Shown: positions 30,168 to 37,800 of the stretch, one piece after another
Layout of the letters: every line of letters starts with the position of its first letter
Numbering within the stretch: the first letter of the stretch is position 1
Translations under genes and position numbers: made by a program
The notes under the pieces: model-generated
What the model was told of the DNA's origin: nothing
Seen by the model: the letters and a program-made list of their open reading frames with translations, nothing else
Databases searched by the model: none
Assembly: GCF_003633895.1 (NCBI RefSeq)
Contig: NZ_RBID01000001.1
Location: forward strand, 62,001-126,000
Length of the DNA: 64,000 nt
Reading direction: 5' to 3'
DNA from: Vogesella indigofera
GTDB lineage: Bacteria > Pseudomonadota > Gammaproteobacteria > Burkholderiales > Chromobacteriaceae

Positions 30168-32969
30168 ATGTCGACCTTCCGTTCCCGCCAGCGCGCCGCG
30201 CAACGCCGTCAGCCCACTCCGACCGCCGAGCGCGCCACGCCACCAGCCGGGAACAATGCCCCGCCCGGCCCGCGTGGCGACAAACCATTCCAGCAAAAAC
30301 CACGCGCCGGCGATGCACGGCAGGAAGGTCGCTTCGGCGCCCCCCGTGACAAGGACCCGCGCTTTGGCAACGACAAACCGCGCTTCGCTGACGATCAGCC
30401 ACGCGACGGTGGCTTCAGCAAGCCGCGCTTCGACGCCGACAAACCGCGTTTCGGTGGCGACAAGCCACGCGAGGGCAGCTTCCAGCGCGACCGCGACCAG
30501 GCACCGCGTGATGGCGGCTTCAGCAAGCCACGCTTCGATGACAAACCGCGCTTCGGTGGCGACAAGCCGCGCGAGGGCAGCTTCCAGCGCGACCGCGACC
30601 AGGCGCCGCGCGACGGCGGTTTCAACAAGCCGCGCTTTGACGACAAACCGCGCTTCGGTGGCGACAAGCCACGCGAGGGCGGCTTCCAGCGTGACCGCGA
30701 CCAGGCACCGCATGAAGGCGGTTTCAACAAGCCGCGTTTTGACGACAAACCGCGTTTCGATGGCGACAAGCCACGCGAAGGCAGCTTCCAGCGCGACCGC
30801 GAGCAGGCACCGCGCGAAGGTGGCTTCAACAAGCCGCGTTTCGGTGGCGACAAGCCGGGTGAAGGCAGCTTCCAGCGCGACCGAGATCAGGCACCGCGCG
30901 AAGGCGGCTTCAACAAGCCACGCTTTGACGACAAACCGCGTTTCGGTGGCGACAAACCCCGCGAAGGCGGCTTCCAGCGCGACCGCGAGCAGGCACCGCG
31001 CGAAGGTGGCTTCAACAAGCCGCGTTTTGACGACAAACCGCGTTTCGGTGGCGACACGCCACGCGAAGGTGGCTTCCAGCGCGATAGCGCACCGCGCAGT
31101 CCGGCCGCCGAGGGCAACGCCCCGAAAGTGCTGTTCGGCAACCGCAAGATCAGCCAAGACAACACCGCGACACCAAGCAGCAGCGACAGTGCGGCCGCCA
31201 GCGGCGAGCGCAGCTACACCCGCGACCGCGTGGCCGGCATCCGCGGCAAGGCGCATCCGGACTTCCAAGCACCGGAACGGCGCGAACCGGCCGAGCCGGC
31301 ACGTCCGAAATCCTTCCTGAAAACGCCGCGCCGCGACGAGGGCGACAGCGCACCGCGTAGCTTTCCGGCCACCGAGCCGCGCGAAGCCGCCGAGCCAGCC
31401 CGCCCGAAATCGTTTCTGAAATCGCCACGCCGTGACGAAGCACACGACAGCGGCGAACGTGCCCCACGCCGCGACGACCGCCCTTACGGCGAAACCCGCG
31501 AGGGCAGCTTCCAGCGCAACCGCACCTTTGATGCCCGTGGCGAGCAAAGCGGCGTGCGCGAGAGCGGCTTCCAGCGTGACCGCACCTTTGATCGCAGCAG
31601 CCCGGCACGCGACGGGGAACGCAAGCCATGGCCGCGCGACGACAAGCCGCGATTCGACCGCGAGCGCAGTGCGCCGCGTGACGAACCGGCACCGCGCACG
31701 CTGTTCGGCAAGGGTAATGCGCCACAACGCAGCGACGCACCGCGCGGCAACGCACCGCAACGCGGCGATGCGGCCAACGTTGGCCGCACCCCGTACGCCA
31801 AGCCGCAAGCGCGCATCCTGCAGCAAGGCCAGCTGGCGCTGTTCGCCAGCTGCCCGCGCGGCCTGGAAAAACTGCTGGCCGAGGAAATCAGCCAGCAAGG
31901 CGGCAGCGAACTGCAGCTGACCGACGGCGGCGTGCACTTCACCGGCAACCAGGAAGTGATGATGCGGGTCAACCTGCACTCGCGCACCGCCAGCCGCCTG
32001 CTGCAACAGCTGGCGCAAGGCAGCTTCCAGATCGAGCGCGACATCTACACCCTGGCCAAGAGCATCGACTGGCCGGCGCTGTTCGACATCAGCAACACCA
32101 TCAAGGTGAAGACCGACGGCCACGCCCGCCTGCGCAGCATCGACTACGTGTCGCTGATCGTGAAGGACGCGATCTGCGACCGTTTCCGTGCGCTGAACGA
32201 CGAGCGCCCGAGTGTGGACACCCGCCGTCCGGACATCCGCATCCGCGTGTTCCTGTCCGGCTTCGACGTGCAGATCTATCTCGACACCAGCGGCGAAGCG
32301 CTGTTCAAGCGCGGCTGGCGCGACGAGACCGGCGAGGCGCCGCTGCGTGAAAACCTGGCCGCCGGCATCCTGCTCAGCGCCGGCTACAACGGCAGCCAGC
32401 CGCTGCTGGACCCGATGTGCGGCAGTGGCACCTTCCTGGTGGAGGCCGCCGACATCGCGCTCAACCGCGCGCCGGGCCGCCTGCGCAACTTTGCCTTTGA
32501 AAAGCTGAACACCCACAACGACCTGCTGTGGCACAGCATCCGCAACGACGCCGAGCTGGCGGTACGGCCGCTGGAAAAGCTGGCGATCTACGGCAACGAC
32601 GCGTCACTGGAAATGGTGGAGATTGCCCGCCACAACCTGACGCGCTGCGGCCTGGAGTCACTGGTCAGCCTCAGCCACGGCGACGCCACCGAGCTGCAGG
32701 CGCCTGCCGCCAGCGGCCTGCTGGTGTGCAACCCGCCGTACGGCATCCGCCTCGACGAGCAGGACTCGCTGGCCGAGCTGTACCCGCGGCTGGCGACCTG
32801 GCTGAAACGCAACTTTGCCGGCTGGACCGCGCACCTGATGACCGCCGACAACCGCCTGCCGGCCCTGATGCGCCTGAATGCCGAAGCGCGGCCGCTGCTG
32901 TACAACGGCGCGCTGGAGTGCCGCGTCTACGCCTTCCCGCTGGTGGCCGGCTCCAACCGCAAGGAATAA
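30168..32969 (+). CDS. THUMP-domain rRNA guanine-N2 methyltransferase (RlmL N-half type) with a giant repeat-built tail
   Basis: 933 residues. Only the last ~380 are a known enzyme: a THUMP domain (ALFASCPRGLEKLLAEEI, VHFTGNQEVMMRVNLHSRTA) and a class I methyltransferase with the SAM loop LLDPMCGSGTFLVEA (about 747) and catalytic NPPY in VCNPPYGIRLDEQD (about 855). This matches the m2G2445 half of RlmL, without the RlmK half. The first ~545 residues are low complexity, rich in Arg, Lys, Asp, Gly, Phe and Pro, and include seven tandem copies of a 34-residue unit (85-307), then degenerate units such as EPARPKSFLKTPRRDE (twice). The tail is probably disordered and RNA-binding. A palindromic repeat copy sits at the tail-enzyme junction (DAANVGRT). 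The frame is continuous from an ATG with AAAGGA upstream. Confidence 0.88.
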   Translation: MSTFRSRQRAAQRRQPTPTAERATPPAGNNAPPGPRGDKPFQQKPRAGDARQEGRFGAPRDKDPRFGNDKPRFADDQPRDGGFSKPRFDADKPRFGGDKPREGSFQRDRDQAPRDGGFSKPRFDDKPRFGGDKPREGSFQRDRDQAPRDGGFNKPRFDDKPRFGGDKPREGGFQRDRDQAPHEGGFNKPRFDDKPRFDGDKPREGSFQRDREQAPREGGFNKPRFGGDKPGEGSFQRDRDQAPREGGFNKPRFDDKPRFGGDKPREGGFQRDREQAPREGGFNKPRFDDKPRFGGDTPREGGFQRDSAPRSPAAEGNAPKVLFGNRKISQDNTATPSSSDSAAASGERSYTRDRVAGIRGKAHPDFQAPERREPAEPARPKSFLKTPRRDEGDSAPRSFPATEPREAAEPARPKSFLKSPRRDEAHDSGERAPRRDDRPYGETREGSFQRNRTFDARGEQSGVRESGFQRDRTFDRSSPARDGERKPWPRDDKPRFDRERSAPRDEPAPRTLFGKGNAPQRSDAPRGNAPQRGDAANVGRTPYAKPQARILQQGQLALFASCPRGLEKLLAEEISQQGGSELQLTDGGVHFTGNQEVMMRVNLHSRTASRLLQQLAQGSFQIERDIYTLAKSIDWPALFDISNTIKVKTDGHARLRSIDYVSLIVKDAICDRFRALNDERPSVDTRRPDIRIRVFLSGFDVQIYLDTSGEALFKRGWRDETGEAPLRENLAAGILLSAGYNGSQPLLDPMCGSGTFLVEAADIALNRAPGRLRNFAFEKLNTHNDLLWHSIRNDAELAVRPLEKLAIYGNDASLEMVEIARHNLTRCGLESLVSLSHGDATELQAPAASGLLVCNPPYGIRLDEQDSLAELYPRLATWLKRNFAGWTAHLMTADNRLPALMRLNAEARPLLYNGALECRVYAFPLVAGSNRKE
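30420..31088 (+). repeat. Seven tandem ~102-bp coding repeats
   Basis: Each unit encodes about 34 residues of the form KPRFDDKPRFGGDKPREG then GFQRDRDQAPREGGFN. Unit sizes in residues are 35, 34, 34, 34, 28, 34 and a partial last unit of about 23. The fifth lacks six residues. Units differ mainly by Asp/Glu, Ser/Gly and synonymous changes, so the array is under reading-frame selection but able to expand or contract. Confidence 0.92.
31769..31788. repeat. Perfect 20-bp palindrome of the dispersed repeat, in coding sequence
   Basis: TGCGGCCAACGTTGGCCGCA, two 10-mer cores fused head to head with no spacer, read as AANVGR in the methyltransferase between tail and THUMP domain. Confidence 0.9.
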
Positions 32970-33015
32970 TGCGACAGCATTTGCCAGTAACAAGGCATGG
33001 CAGTAGCCACTAAGC

Positions 33016-33048
33016 AAGGGCGTGCGATAATCCATCGCACGCCCTTTT
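33016..33048 (+). terminator. Terminator after the THUMP methyltransferase gene
   Basis: AAGGGCGTGCGAT and ATCGCACGCCCTT with a 5-base loop, followed by TT. Confidence 0.88.
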
Positions 33049-33073
33049 GCCATTCTTTCCCACCGAGGCAGCC

Positions 33074-33673
33074 ATGGACACATCCTTTCTCTCCGCCACC
33101 ATCCTGCTGATCCTGATCACCGATCCGCTGGGCAATATCCCGCTGTTCATCTCGGCACTGAAGCAGGTGAAGCCGGAGCGACGCCGCCGCGTGGTGTTCC
33201 GCGAGTGTTTCATCGCCTTCAGCGTGCTGCTGACCTTCATGTTCTTCGGCAACGGCTTCCTGGAAGTGATGCACCTCACCGACGAGAGCCTTCGCGTGGC
33301 CGGCGGCGTGATCCTGTTCCTGATCGCACTGAAGATGATCTTCCCCGGCGGCGACGGCCACGCCGGCAACCAGCTGAGCGGCGAGCCGTTCATCGTGCCG
33401 ATCGCAGTGCCGCTGATTGCCGGGCCGTCGGCAATGGCGACCGTGCTGCTGATGTCGACGCGCGAACCGGAACGGATGCTGGAATGGATAGGCGCGCTGA
33501 CGCTGACCATGCTGGTGACGCTGCTGGTGTTCCTGTTCTCCGGCAAGATCCAGAAACTGCTCGGCGAACAGGCGATTACCGCGCTGGAGCGGCTGATGGG
33601 ACTGGTGCTGACCGCGATCTCGATCGAGATGCTGCTGGGTGGCGTCGCCGCCTACATCAAGAAGCTGGCCTGA
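33074..33673 (+). CDS. yhgN: MarC-family integral membrane protein, YhgN-like
   Basis: 199-residue membrane protein of the MarC/YhgN (UPF0056) family, six predicted spans, function not established. It resembles E. coli YhgN: LLILITDPLGNIPLFISALK, GGVILFLIALKMIFPG, the conserved GEPFIVPIAVPLIAGPSAMAT and the end ALERLMGLVLTAISIEMLLGG. The start MDTSFLSATI is chosen by GAGG upstream. Single-gene unit between two terminators. Confidence 0.9.
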   Translation: MDTSFLSATILLILITDPLGNIPLFISALKQVKPERRRRVVFRECFIAFSVLLTFMFFGNGFLEVMHLTDESLRVAGGVILFLIALKMIFPGGDGHAGNQLSGEPFIVPIAVPLIAGPSAMATVLLMSTREPERMLEWIGALTLTMLVTLLVFLFSGKIQKLLGEQAITALERLMGLVLTAISIEMLLGGVAAYIKKLA

Positions 33674-33692
33674 GGCCGGCGCAACAAACGAT

Positions 33693-33722
33693 AACGGCGT
33701 CCTTTGCGGCGCCGTTTTTTTT
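33693..33722 (+). terminator. Terminator after yhgN
   Basis: AACGGCG and CGCCGTT with a 10-base loop, followed by eight T residues. Confidence 0.88.
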
Positions 33723-33800
33723 CGACACCGCCGCGCTGGCGGCGCTGCGCCACACCGCAGCAAGAGCCCCGGCTCCGCGGCCGGACTGGCCGGCAATGCA

Positions 33801-33833
33801 AAAAGCCGCAACCCGTTAAGGATTGCGGCTTTT
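33801..33833 (-). terminator. Terminator of the tRNA-Phe operon
   Basis: AAAAGCCGCAA and TTGCGGCTTTT with an 11-base loop; T-run on the minus strand, 7 bases past the encoded CCA. Confidence 0.88.
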
Positions 33834-33839
33834 CATATT

Positions 33840-33915
33840 TGGTGGCCAATCTCGGAATCGAACCAAGGACACACGGATTTTCAATCCGTTGCTCTACCAA
33901 CTGAGCTAATTGGCC
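33840..33915 (-). tRNA. tRNA-Phe (GAA), second copy
   Basis: 76 bases with the 3' CCA encoded. Acceptor GGCCAAT pairs with ATTGGCC, D-arm GCTCAGTTGGTAGAGC, anticodon stem-loop CGGATTGAAAATCCG with anticodon GAA, T-arm GGTTCGATTCC. Identical to the copy 23 bp upstream and transcribed after it. Confidence 0.98.
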
Positions 33916-33938
33916 AAACATCTGGCGCAGGGGAAAAG

Positions 33939-34014
33939 TGGTGGCCAATCTCGGAATCGAACCAAGGACACACGGATTTTCAATCCGTTGCTCTACCAAC
34001 TGAGCTAATTGGCC
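33939..34014 (-). tRNA. tRNA-Phe (GAA), first copy
   Basis: Same 76-base sequence as its neighbour, with encoded CCA and anticodon GAA. Promoter-proximal member of a two-gene tRNA operon. Confidence 0.98.
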
Positions 34015-34052
34015 TCTTTGCCGCGCACTTGCGTGCTGCATCAGAGGCACGC

Positions 34053-34081
34053 ATTAAAGCAGATCGGAATTTATGCGTCAA
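34053..34081 (-). promoter_or_regulatory. tRNA-Phe operon promoter
   Basis: TTGACG (34081-34076) and TTTAAT (34058-34053) on the minus strand, 17-bp spacer, followed by GCGTGCC, a GC-rich discriminator as found at stringently controlled stable-RNA promoters. Confidence 0.75.
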
Positions 34082-34094
34082 GGCTTTTCCGGAA

Positions 34095-34119
34095 AAAAAC
34101 CGCCGAAACGGCGGTTTTT
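34095..34119 (-). terminator. Terminator after maiA
   Basis: AAAAACCGCCG and CGGCGGTTTTT with loop AAA. Confidence 0.92.
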
Positions 34120-34125
34120 ACCAGT

Positions 34126-34785
34126 TTACTGCGCGTCCGGCTGCCGCGACGGATGGGCCTCCGCAAACGCCGGCACCTGCTCAAGGTTGGCCGCAATGCG
34201 CGCCAGCAAGGGATACGCGCCCATGTCGATGGCAAAGCGCTGCGCGTTGAACACCTGCGGCAGCAGGCAGACGTCAGCCAGCGTCAGCGTGTCGCCGAAA
34301 CAGTAGCGCCCGGCACTGCCGGCCAGCTGCTGCTCCAGCGCGGCAAAGCCCGTCGCCACCCAGTGCCGGTACCAGCCGTTGCGCACCTCCTCATCCTGCC
34401 CCAGCTCGGTCTTCAGGTAGTTGAGCACGCGCAGGTTGTTGAGCGGGTGGGTGTCGCAGGCGATGGCCTGCGCCACCGCGCGCACCTGCGCCCGCGCTAC
34501 CGCGCCCTCCGGCAGCAGCCGTGCGCTGTCCGGGTAGGCCTCGTCCAGGTACTCGCAGATCGCCAGCGACTGCGTCAGCAGCACGCCGTTGTCCAGCAGC
34601 GCCGGCACCAGCCCTTGCGGATTGAGCGCGAGATAATCGGCGCTGCGCTGCTCGCCGCGCAGCAGGCTGACCGGTGCCTGGGCGTAGGCCAGCCCTTTCA
34701 GGTTCAGCGCGATGCGCACGCGGTAGGCGGCCGAGGAACGGAAATAGCCGTACAGCGTGCGGCCAACGTTGGCCGCGTCAGCCAT
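34126..34785 (-). CDS. maiA: Maleylacetoacetate isomerase (zeta-class glutathione transferase)
   Basis: Glutathione-dependent isomerase of maleylacetoacetate to fumarylacetoacetate in tyrosine catabolism. 219 residues. The zeta-class signature SSAAYRVRIALNLKGL (Ser-Ser active site) and NPQGLVPALLDNG, QSLAICEYLDE are present, with the C-terminal helical domain TLTLADVCLLPQVFNAQRF. The only ATG gives MADAANVGRTLYGYFRSSAA, so a palindromic repeat supplies residues about 3-9 just before the usual N-terminus (M-x-LYGYFRSS). The start overlaps the fah stop by 8 bp. Confidence 0.92.
   Translation of the reverse strand: MADAANVGRTLYGYFRSSAAYRVRIALNLKGLAYAQAPVSLLRGEQRSADYLALNPQGLVPALLDNGVLLTQSLAICEYLDEAYPDSARLLPEGAVARAQVRAVAQAIACDTHPLNNLRVLNYLKTELGQDEEVRNGWYRHWVATGFAALEQQLAGSAGRYCFGDTLTLADVCLLPQVFNAQRFAIDMGAYPLLARIAANLEQVPAFAEAHPSRQPDAQ
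34186..34196 (+). repeat. Dispersed repeat, exact core
   Basis: CAAGGTTGGCCGCAATG near the 3' end of maiA, read IAANLE. Confidence 0.88.
34758..34776. repeat. Palindromic repeat pair at the maiA 5' end
   Basis: TGCGGCCAACGTTGGCCGC, two head-to-head cores without spacer (last base of the second core changed), encoding AANVGR at the N-terminus of MaiA. Confidence 0.88.
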
Positions 34786-35761
34786 GCTTGACCACCGTCT
34801 GCGCGATGGCACCGAAAATGCTGTGCCCGGCGGCATCCTTCATCTCGATGCGCACCGTGTCGCCCACCTTCATGAACGGGGTGATCGCGGCGCCGCTGTC
34901 GATGATCTCGATCATGCGCTGTTCGGCCAGGCAGCAGCTGCCCACGCTGCGGTCGTGGTTGGACACGGTGCCGGAGCCGACGATGGAGCCGGCGACCAGT
35001 TCGCGGGTCTTGGCCACGTGCGCCACCAGTTGCGGAAAGCTGAACTGCATCTCGACGCCGGCGTTCGGCTTGCCGTAGAAGGCGTTGTTGTAATCGACCA
35101 GCAGCGGCAGGTGCACCTTGCCGTCCTGCCACGCGTCGCCCAGCTCGTCCGGGGTCACCGCCACCGGCGAGAATGCGGTCGCCGGCTTGCTCTGGAAGAA
35201 GCCAAAGCCCTTGGCCAGCTCATTGGGAATCAGGTTGCGCAGCGTGACGTCGTTGACCAGCATCAGCAGGCGGATGTGTGCGGCGCACGCGGCGGCATCG
35301 GCACCCAGCGGCACGTCGCCGGTGACCACCGCCACCTCGCCCTCGAAATCCAGCCCCCACGCCTCGTCGCGCAGCGGAATCGGAGAGCGCGGTGGCAGGA
35401 AGGCGTCGGAGCCACCCTGGTACATCAGCGGGTCGTGGTAGAAGCTCTCCGGCACCTCGGCGCCGCGCGCCTTGCGCACCAGCTCGACGTGGTTGAGGTA
35501 GGCACTGCCGTCCGCCCACTGGTAGGCGCGTGGCAGCGGGCTGTGGCAACGCGCCGCGTCGAAGGCAACGGCACCGGCGGCCTCGCCCTGGTTCAGTGCG
35601 GCGTAGACCTGTTGCAGTTGCGGCTCAGCCTGTGCCCAGTTGTCCAGCGCCTGCTGCAGGGTGGCGGCGATCTGCGGTACGGCGACGGCACGGGAGAGGT
35701 CACGGCTGACGACCATCAGCTGGCCGTCGCGGGTGTTGTTCTGGTAGGTGGCGAGTTTCAT
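34778..35761 (-). CDS. fah: Fumarylacetoacetate hydrolase family protein
   Basis: Last enzyme of tyrosine catabolism, splitting fumarylacetoacetate to fumarate and acetoacetate. 327 residues, the compact bacterial type. The metal-binding Glu pair lies in GLDFEGEVAVVTGDV, with LVNDVTLRNLIPNELAKGFGF, SKPATAFSPVAVTPDELG and GSIVGSGTVSN. It sits between hppD and maiA on the same strand, which supports the role over other FAH-family hydrolases. The start MKLATYQNNTRDGQLMVVSR has no strong ribosome site. Confidence 0.92.
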   Translation of the reverse strand: MKLATYQNNTRDGQLMVVSRDLSRAVAVPQIAATLQQALDNWAQAEPQLQQVYAALNQGEAAGAVAFDAARCHSPLPRAYQWADGSAYLNHVELVRKARGAEVPESFYHDPLMYQGGSDAFLPPRSPIPLRDEAWGLDFEGEVAVVTGDVPLGADAAACAAHIRLLMLVNDVTLRNLIPNELAKGFGFFQSKPATAFSPVAVTPDELGDAWQDGKVHLPLLVDYNNAFYGKPNAGVEMQFSFPQLVAHVAKTRELVAGSIVGSGTVSNHDRSVGSCCLAEQRMIEIIDSGAAITPFMKVGDTVRIEMKDAAGHSIFGAIAQTVVKHG

Positions 35762-35795
35762 GTGGGTGGTCTCGTCTGGAACGGTGTCGATACAC

Positions 35796-35824
35796 GTTGG
35801 CCGCAGCAATCTGCTGCGGCCAAC
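35796..35824 (-). terminator. Inverted repeat pair between hppD and fah
   Basis: GTTGGCCGCAGCA and TGCTGCGGCCAAC with loop ATC: two copies of the dispersed repeat head to head, without a T-run. It may weakly terminate or stabilise the hppD message. Confidence 0.5.
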
Positions 35825-35877
35825 CTTGTGCTGCTATGCGTTCACGCGGTGATGCGGCGGTCACGCCGCCAGCGCGC

Positions 35878-36954
35878 TCAATCGGCCTTCAGCACGCCGC
35901 GGCGGATCTGGTCTTCCTCGATCGATTCGAACAACGCGCGGAAGTTGCCTTCGCCGAAGCCTTCGTTGCCCTTGCGCTGGATGATCTCGAAGAAGATCGG
36001 CCCGATCACGGTTTCGGTGAAGATCTGCAGCAGGATGCCTTCCACCGGCGCGCCGTCGATCAGGATGCTGTTCTTCTGCAACCGAGCCAGGTCCTCGCCG
36101 TGGTTCGGCACGCGCTGGTCGACCTTGGCGTAGTAGGTGTCCGGGGTGTCGAGGAAACGGGTGCCGCGCGCCTTCAGTGTTTCTACTGTGGTGTAGATGT
36201 CTTCGGTGGTCAGCGCAATGTGCTGGATGCCTTCGCCGTTGTACTGCTTCAGGAATTCCTCGATCTGGCTCTTGTCGTCGGACGATTCGTTGATCGGGAT
36301 GCGGATCTTGCCGCAGGGGCTGGTCATCGCCTTGGACACCAGGCCGGTGAGCTTGCCTTCGATGTCGAAGTAGCGGATTTCGCGGAAATTGGCGATGTTC
36401 TCGTAGAACGAGCCCCACTTCTCCATATTGCCGCGGATCACGTTGTGGGTCAGGTGGTCGATCACCTTGAGGCCCACGCCTACCGGGTGCTGGTCGACGC
36501 CGTCCAGCGGCACGAAGTCGATCTCGTAGATGTCCTTGTCGTGGCCGTAGCGGTCGACGAAGTACAGTGCCGAGCCGCCGATGCCTTCCACCGCCGGGAT
36601 GTTCAGCTCCATCGCGCCGACCGGGCGCACATAGGGCTTGGCGCCGTGCGCCAGTGCGTAGTCGTAGGCACGGGCGGCGTCCTTGACGCGCCAGGCCATG
36701 GCGCAGGCGGACGGACCGTGCACGGTGGCGAACTCGGAGGCCGGCTGGGTGCGTTCGGCGTTGAGGATGAAGTTGATGTCACCCTGGCGGAACAGGCTGA
36801 CGTTCTTGCTGCGGTGGCGCGCGATCTCGATAAAGCCGAGCGACAGGAACAGCGCTTGCAGCTTGGCGACGCCTTCGGCGTTGGGGGCGGTGTACTCGAC
36901 AAACTCGAAGCCATCGGTTGCCAGTGGGTTCATCAGTTGATGTTCCATTTTCAT
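35878..36954 (-). CDS. hppD: 4-hydroxyphenylpyruvate dioxygenase
   Basis: Non-heme iron dioxygenase that converts 4-hydroxyphenylpyruvate to homogentisate. 358 residues, normal for bacteria. Two vicinal-oxygen-chelate halves; iron ligands are in DHLTHNVIRGNM (His), GEGIQHIALTTEDIY (His) and FFEIIQRKGNEGFGEGNF (Glu). GAGGAG lies just upstream of MKMEHQLMNPLATDGF. First gene of hppD-fah-maiA; homogentisate dioxygenase (hmgA) is not in the window. A divergent Lrp-type regulator gene starts 270 bp away. Confidence 0.96.
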   Translation of the reverse strand: MKMEHQLMNPLATDGFEFVEYTAPNAEGVAKLQALFLSLGFIEIARHRSKNVSLFRQGDINFILNAERTQPASEFATVHGPSACAMAWRVKDAARAYDYALAHGAKPYVRPVGAMELNIPAVEGIGGSALYFVDRYGHDKDIYEIDFVPLDGVDQHPVGVGLKVIDHLTHNVIRGNMEKWGSFYENIANFREIRYFDIEGKLTGLVSKAMTSPCGKIRIPINESSDDKSQIEEFLKQYNGEGIQHIALTTEDIYTTVETLKARGTRFLDTPDTYYAKVDQRVPNHGEDLARLQKNSILIDGAPVEGILLQIFTETVIGPIFFEIIQRKGNEGFGEGNFRALFESIEEDQIRRGVLKAD

Positions 36955-37224
36955 TCATCTCTCCTCTTGCGCGTCGTGCTCGACGCTGTCTCTGTGGTGC
37001 CGCCGCCTGGACTGCGCCGGGCGGCTGGCTTGCCGTTGCGTGCCGGACGCAGTCGCGGCCGCATGATGTAGACAATATCCGGCGATCTGGCGCCACCGTG
37101 TAAAATGTCTGGCTCAGGCGCTTTATTCTAAGTAAACTCAACCGCAATTTTCTTGCGATATAGTGCCGAGAAAACAAAAAACTTAAAACAATATTCCAGA
37201 GCAAACCCATCATCAGGAGATAAC

Positions 37225-37707
37225 ATGCCTACGGCACCCCTGGACAAGACAGATATAAAAATGTTGGCCGCATTGCAGGCCAATGGCCGGCTGACCAACG
37301 TGGAACTGGCGGAAAAGGTGGCCCTGTCGCCATCGCCCTGCCTGCGCCGCCTGAAGCAACTGGAGGACTCCGGCGTCATCCGCCAGTACGTGGCGCTGCT
37401 GGATCCGGCCAAGATCGGCCTCGGCCTGCAGGCTTTCGTGCGCGTCACGCTGGAAAAGCGCGGCAACGCCCATCTGCAGGGCTTCATGGACGCGGTGCAG
37501 CGCTGGCCGGAAGTGGTCAACTGCTACGCGATGACCGGCGAGATGGACTACCTGCTGCAGGTGTACTTCGAGGATCTGGAGCACTTCTCGCGCTTCGTGA
37601 TGGACGACCTGCTGCAGCAGCCGGGGGTGGAGGACGTGAAGTCCAGCTTCGTGCTGAAGGAGTTCAAGCAGACCACCTCGCTACCGATCTCGCACCTGAA
37701 TCCGTAA
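37225..37707 (+). CDS. Lrp/AsnC-family transcriptional regulator
   Basis: 160-residue regulator: N-terminal winged helix-turn-helix (DKTDIKMLAALQANGRLTNV, then LAEKVALSPSPCLRRLKQLE) and a C-terminal RAM/ActD effector domain (AFVRVTLEKRGNAHLQGFMD, CYAMTGEMDYLLQVYFEDLE). AGGAG sits 7 bases before the ATG. Divergent from hppD, so it may control tyrosine degradation in response to an aromatic amino acid; this is inferred from position. A repeat variant is read MLAALQ inside the first helix. Confidence 0.92.
   Translation: MPTAPLDKTDIKMLAALQANGRLTNVELAEKVALSPSPCLRRLKQLEDSGVIRQYVALLDPAKIGLGLQAFVRVTLEKRGNAHLQGFMDAVQRWPEVVNCYAMTGEMDYLLQVYFEDLEHFSRFVMDDLLQQPGVEDVKSSFVLKEFKQTTSLPISHLNP
37263..37272 (+). 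repeat. Dispersed repeat, 10-mer core
   Basis: ATGTTGGCCGCA inside the Lrp-type gene, read MLAA. Confidence 0.6.
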
Positions 37708-37714
37708 GCCCCCT

Positions 37715-37738
37715 GCCCCCGCCGCGTGCGGGGGCATT
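37715..37738 (+). terminator. Probable terminator after the Lrp-type gene
   Basis: GCCCCCGC and GCGGGGGC with a 5-base loop, then ATTT. Strong stem, weak T-run. Confidence 0.6.
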
Positions 37739-37800
37739 TCCTGCCGCCGCGCCATTCCGCTATCATCCAGAACACCTTGGTCAGCAAAACGGGATCCGCA

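Noticed and set aside
30420-31088. Tandem array considered as CRISPR
   Set aside because: Units are contiguous ~102-bp coding repeats with no spacers, in one open frame fused to a methyltransferase.
30057-32534. 825-residue open frame antisense to the THUMP methyltransferase
   Set aside because: Its internal repeats are only the mirror of the tandem coding repeats; the plus-strand frame ends in a complete enzyme domain.
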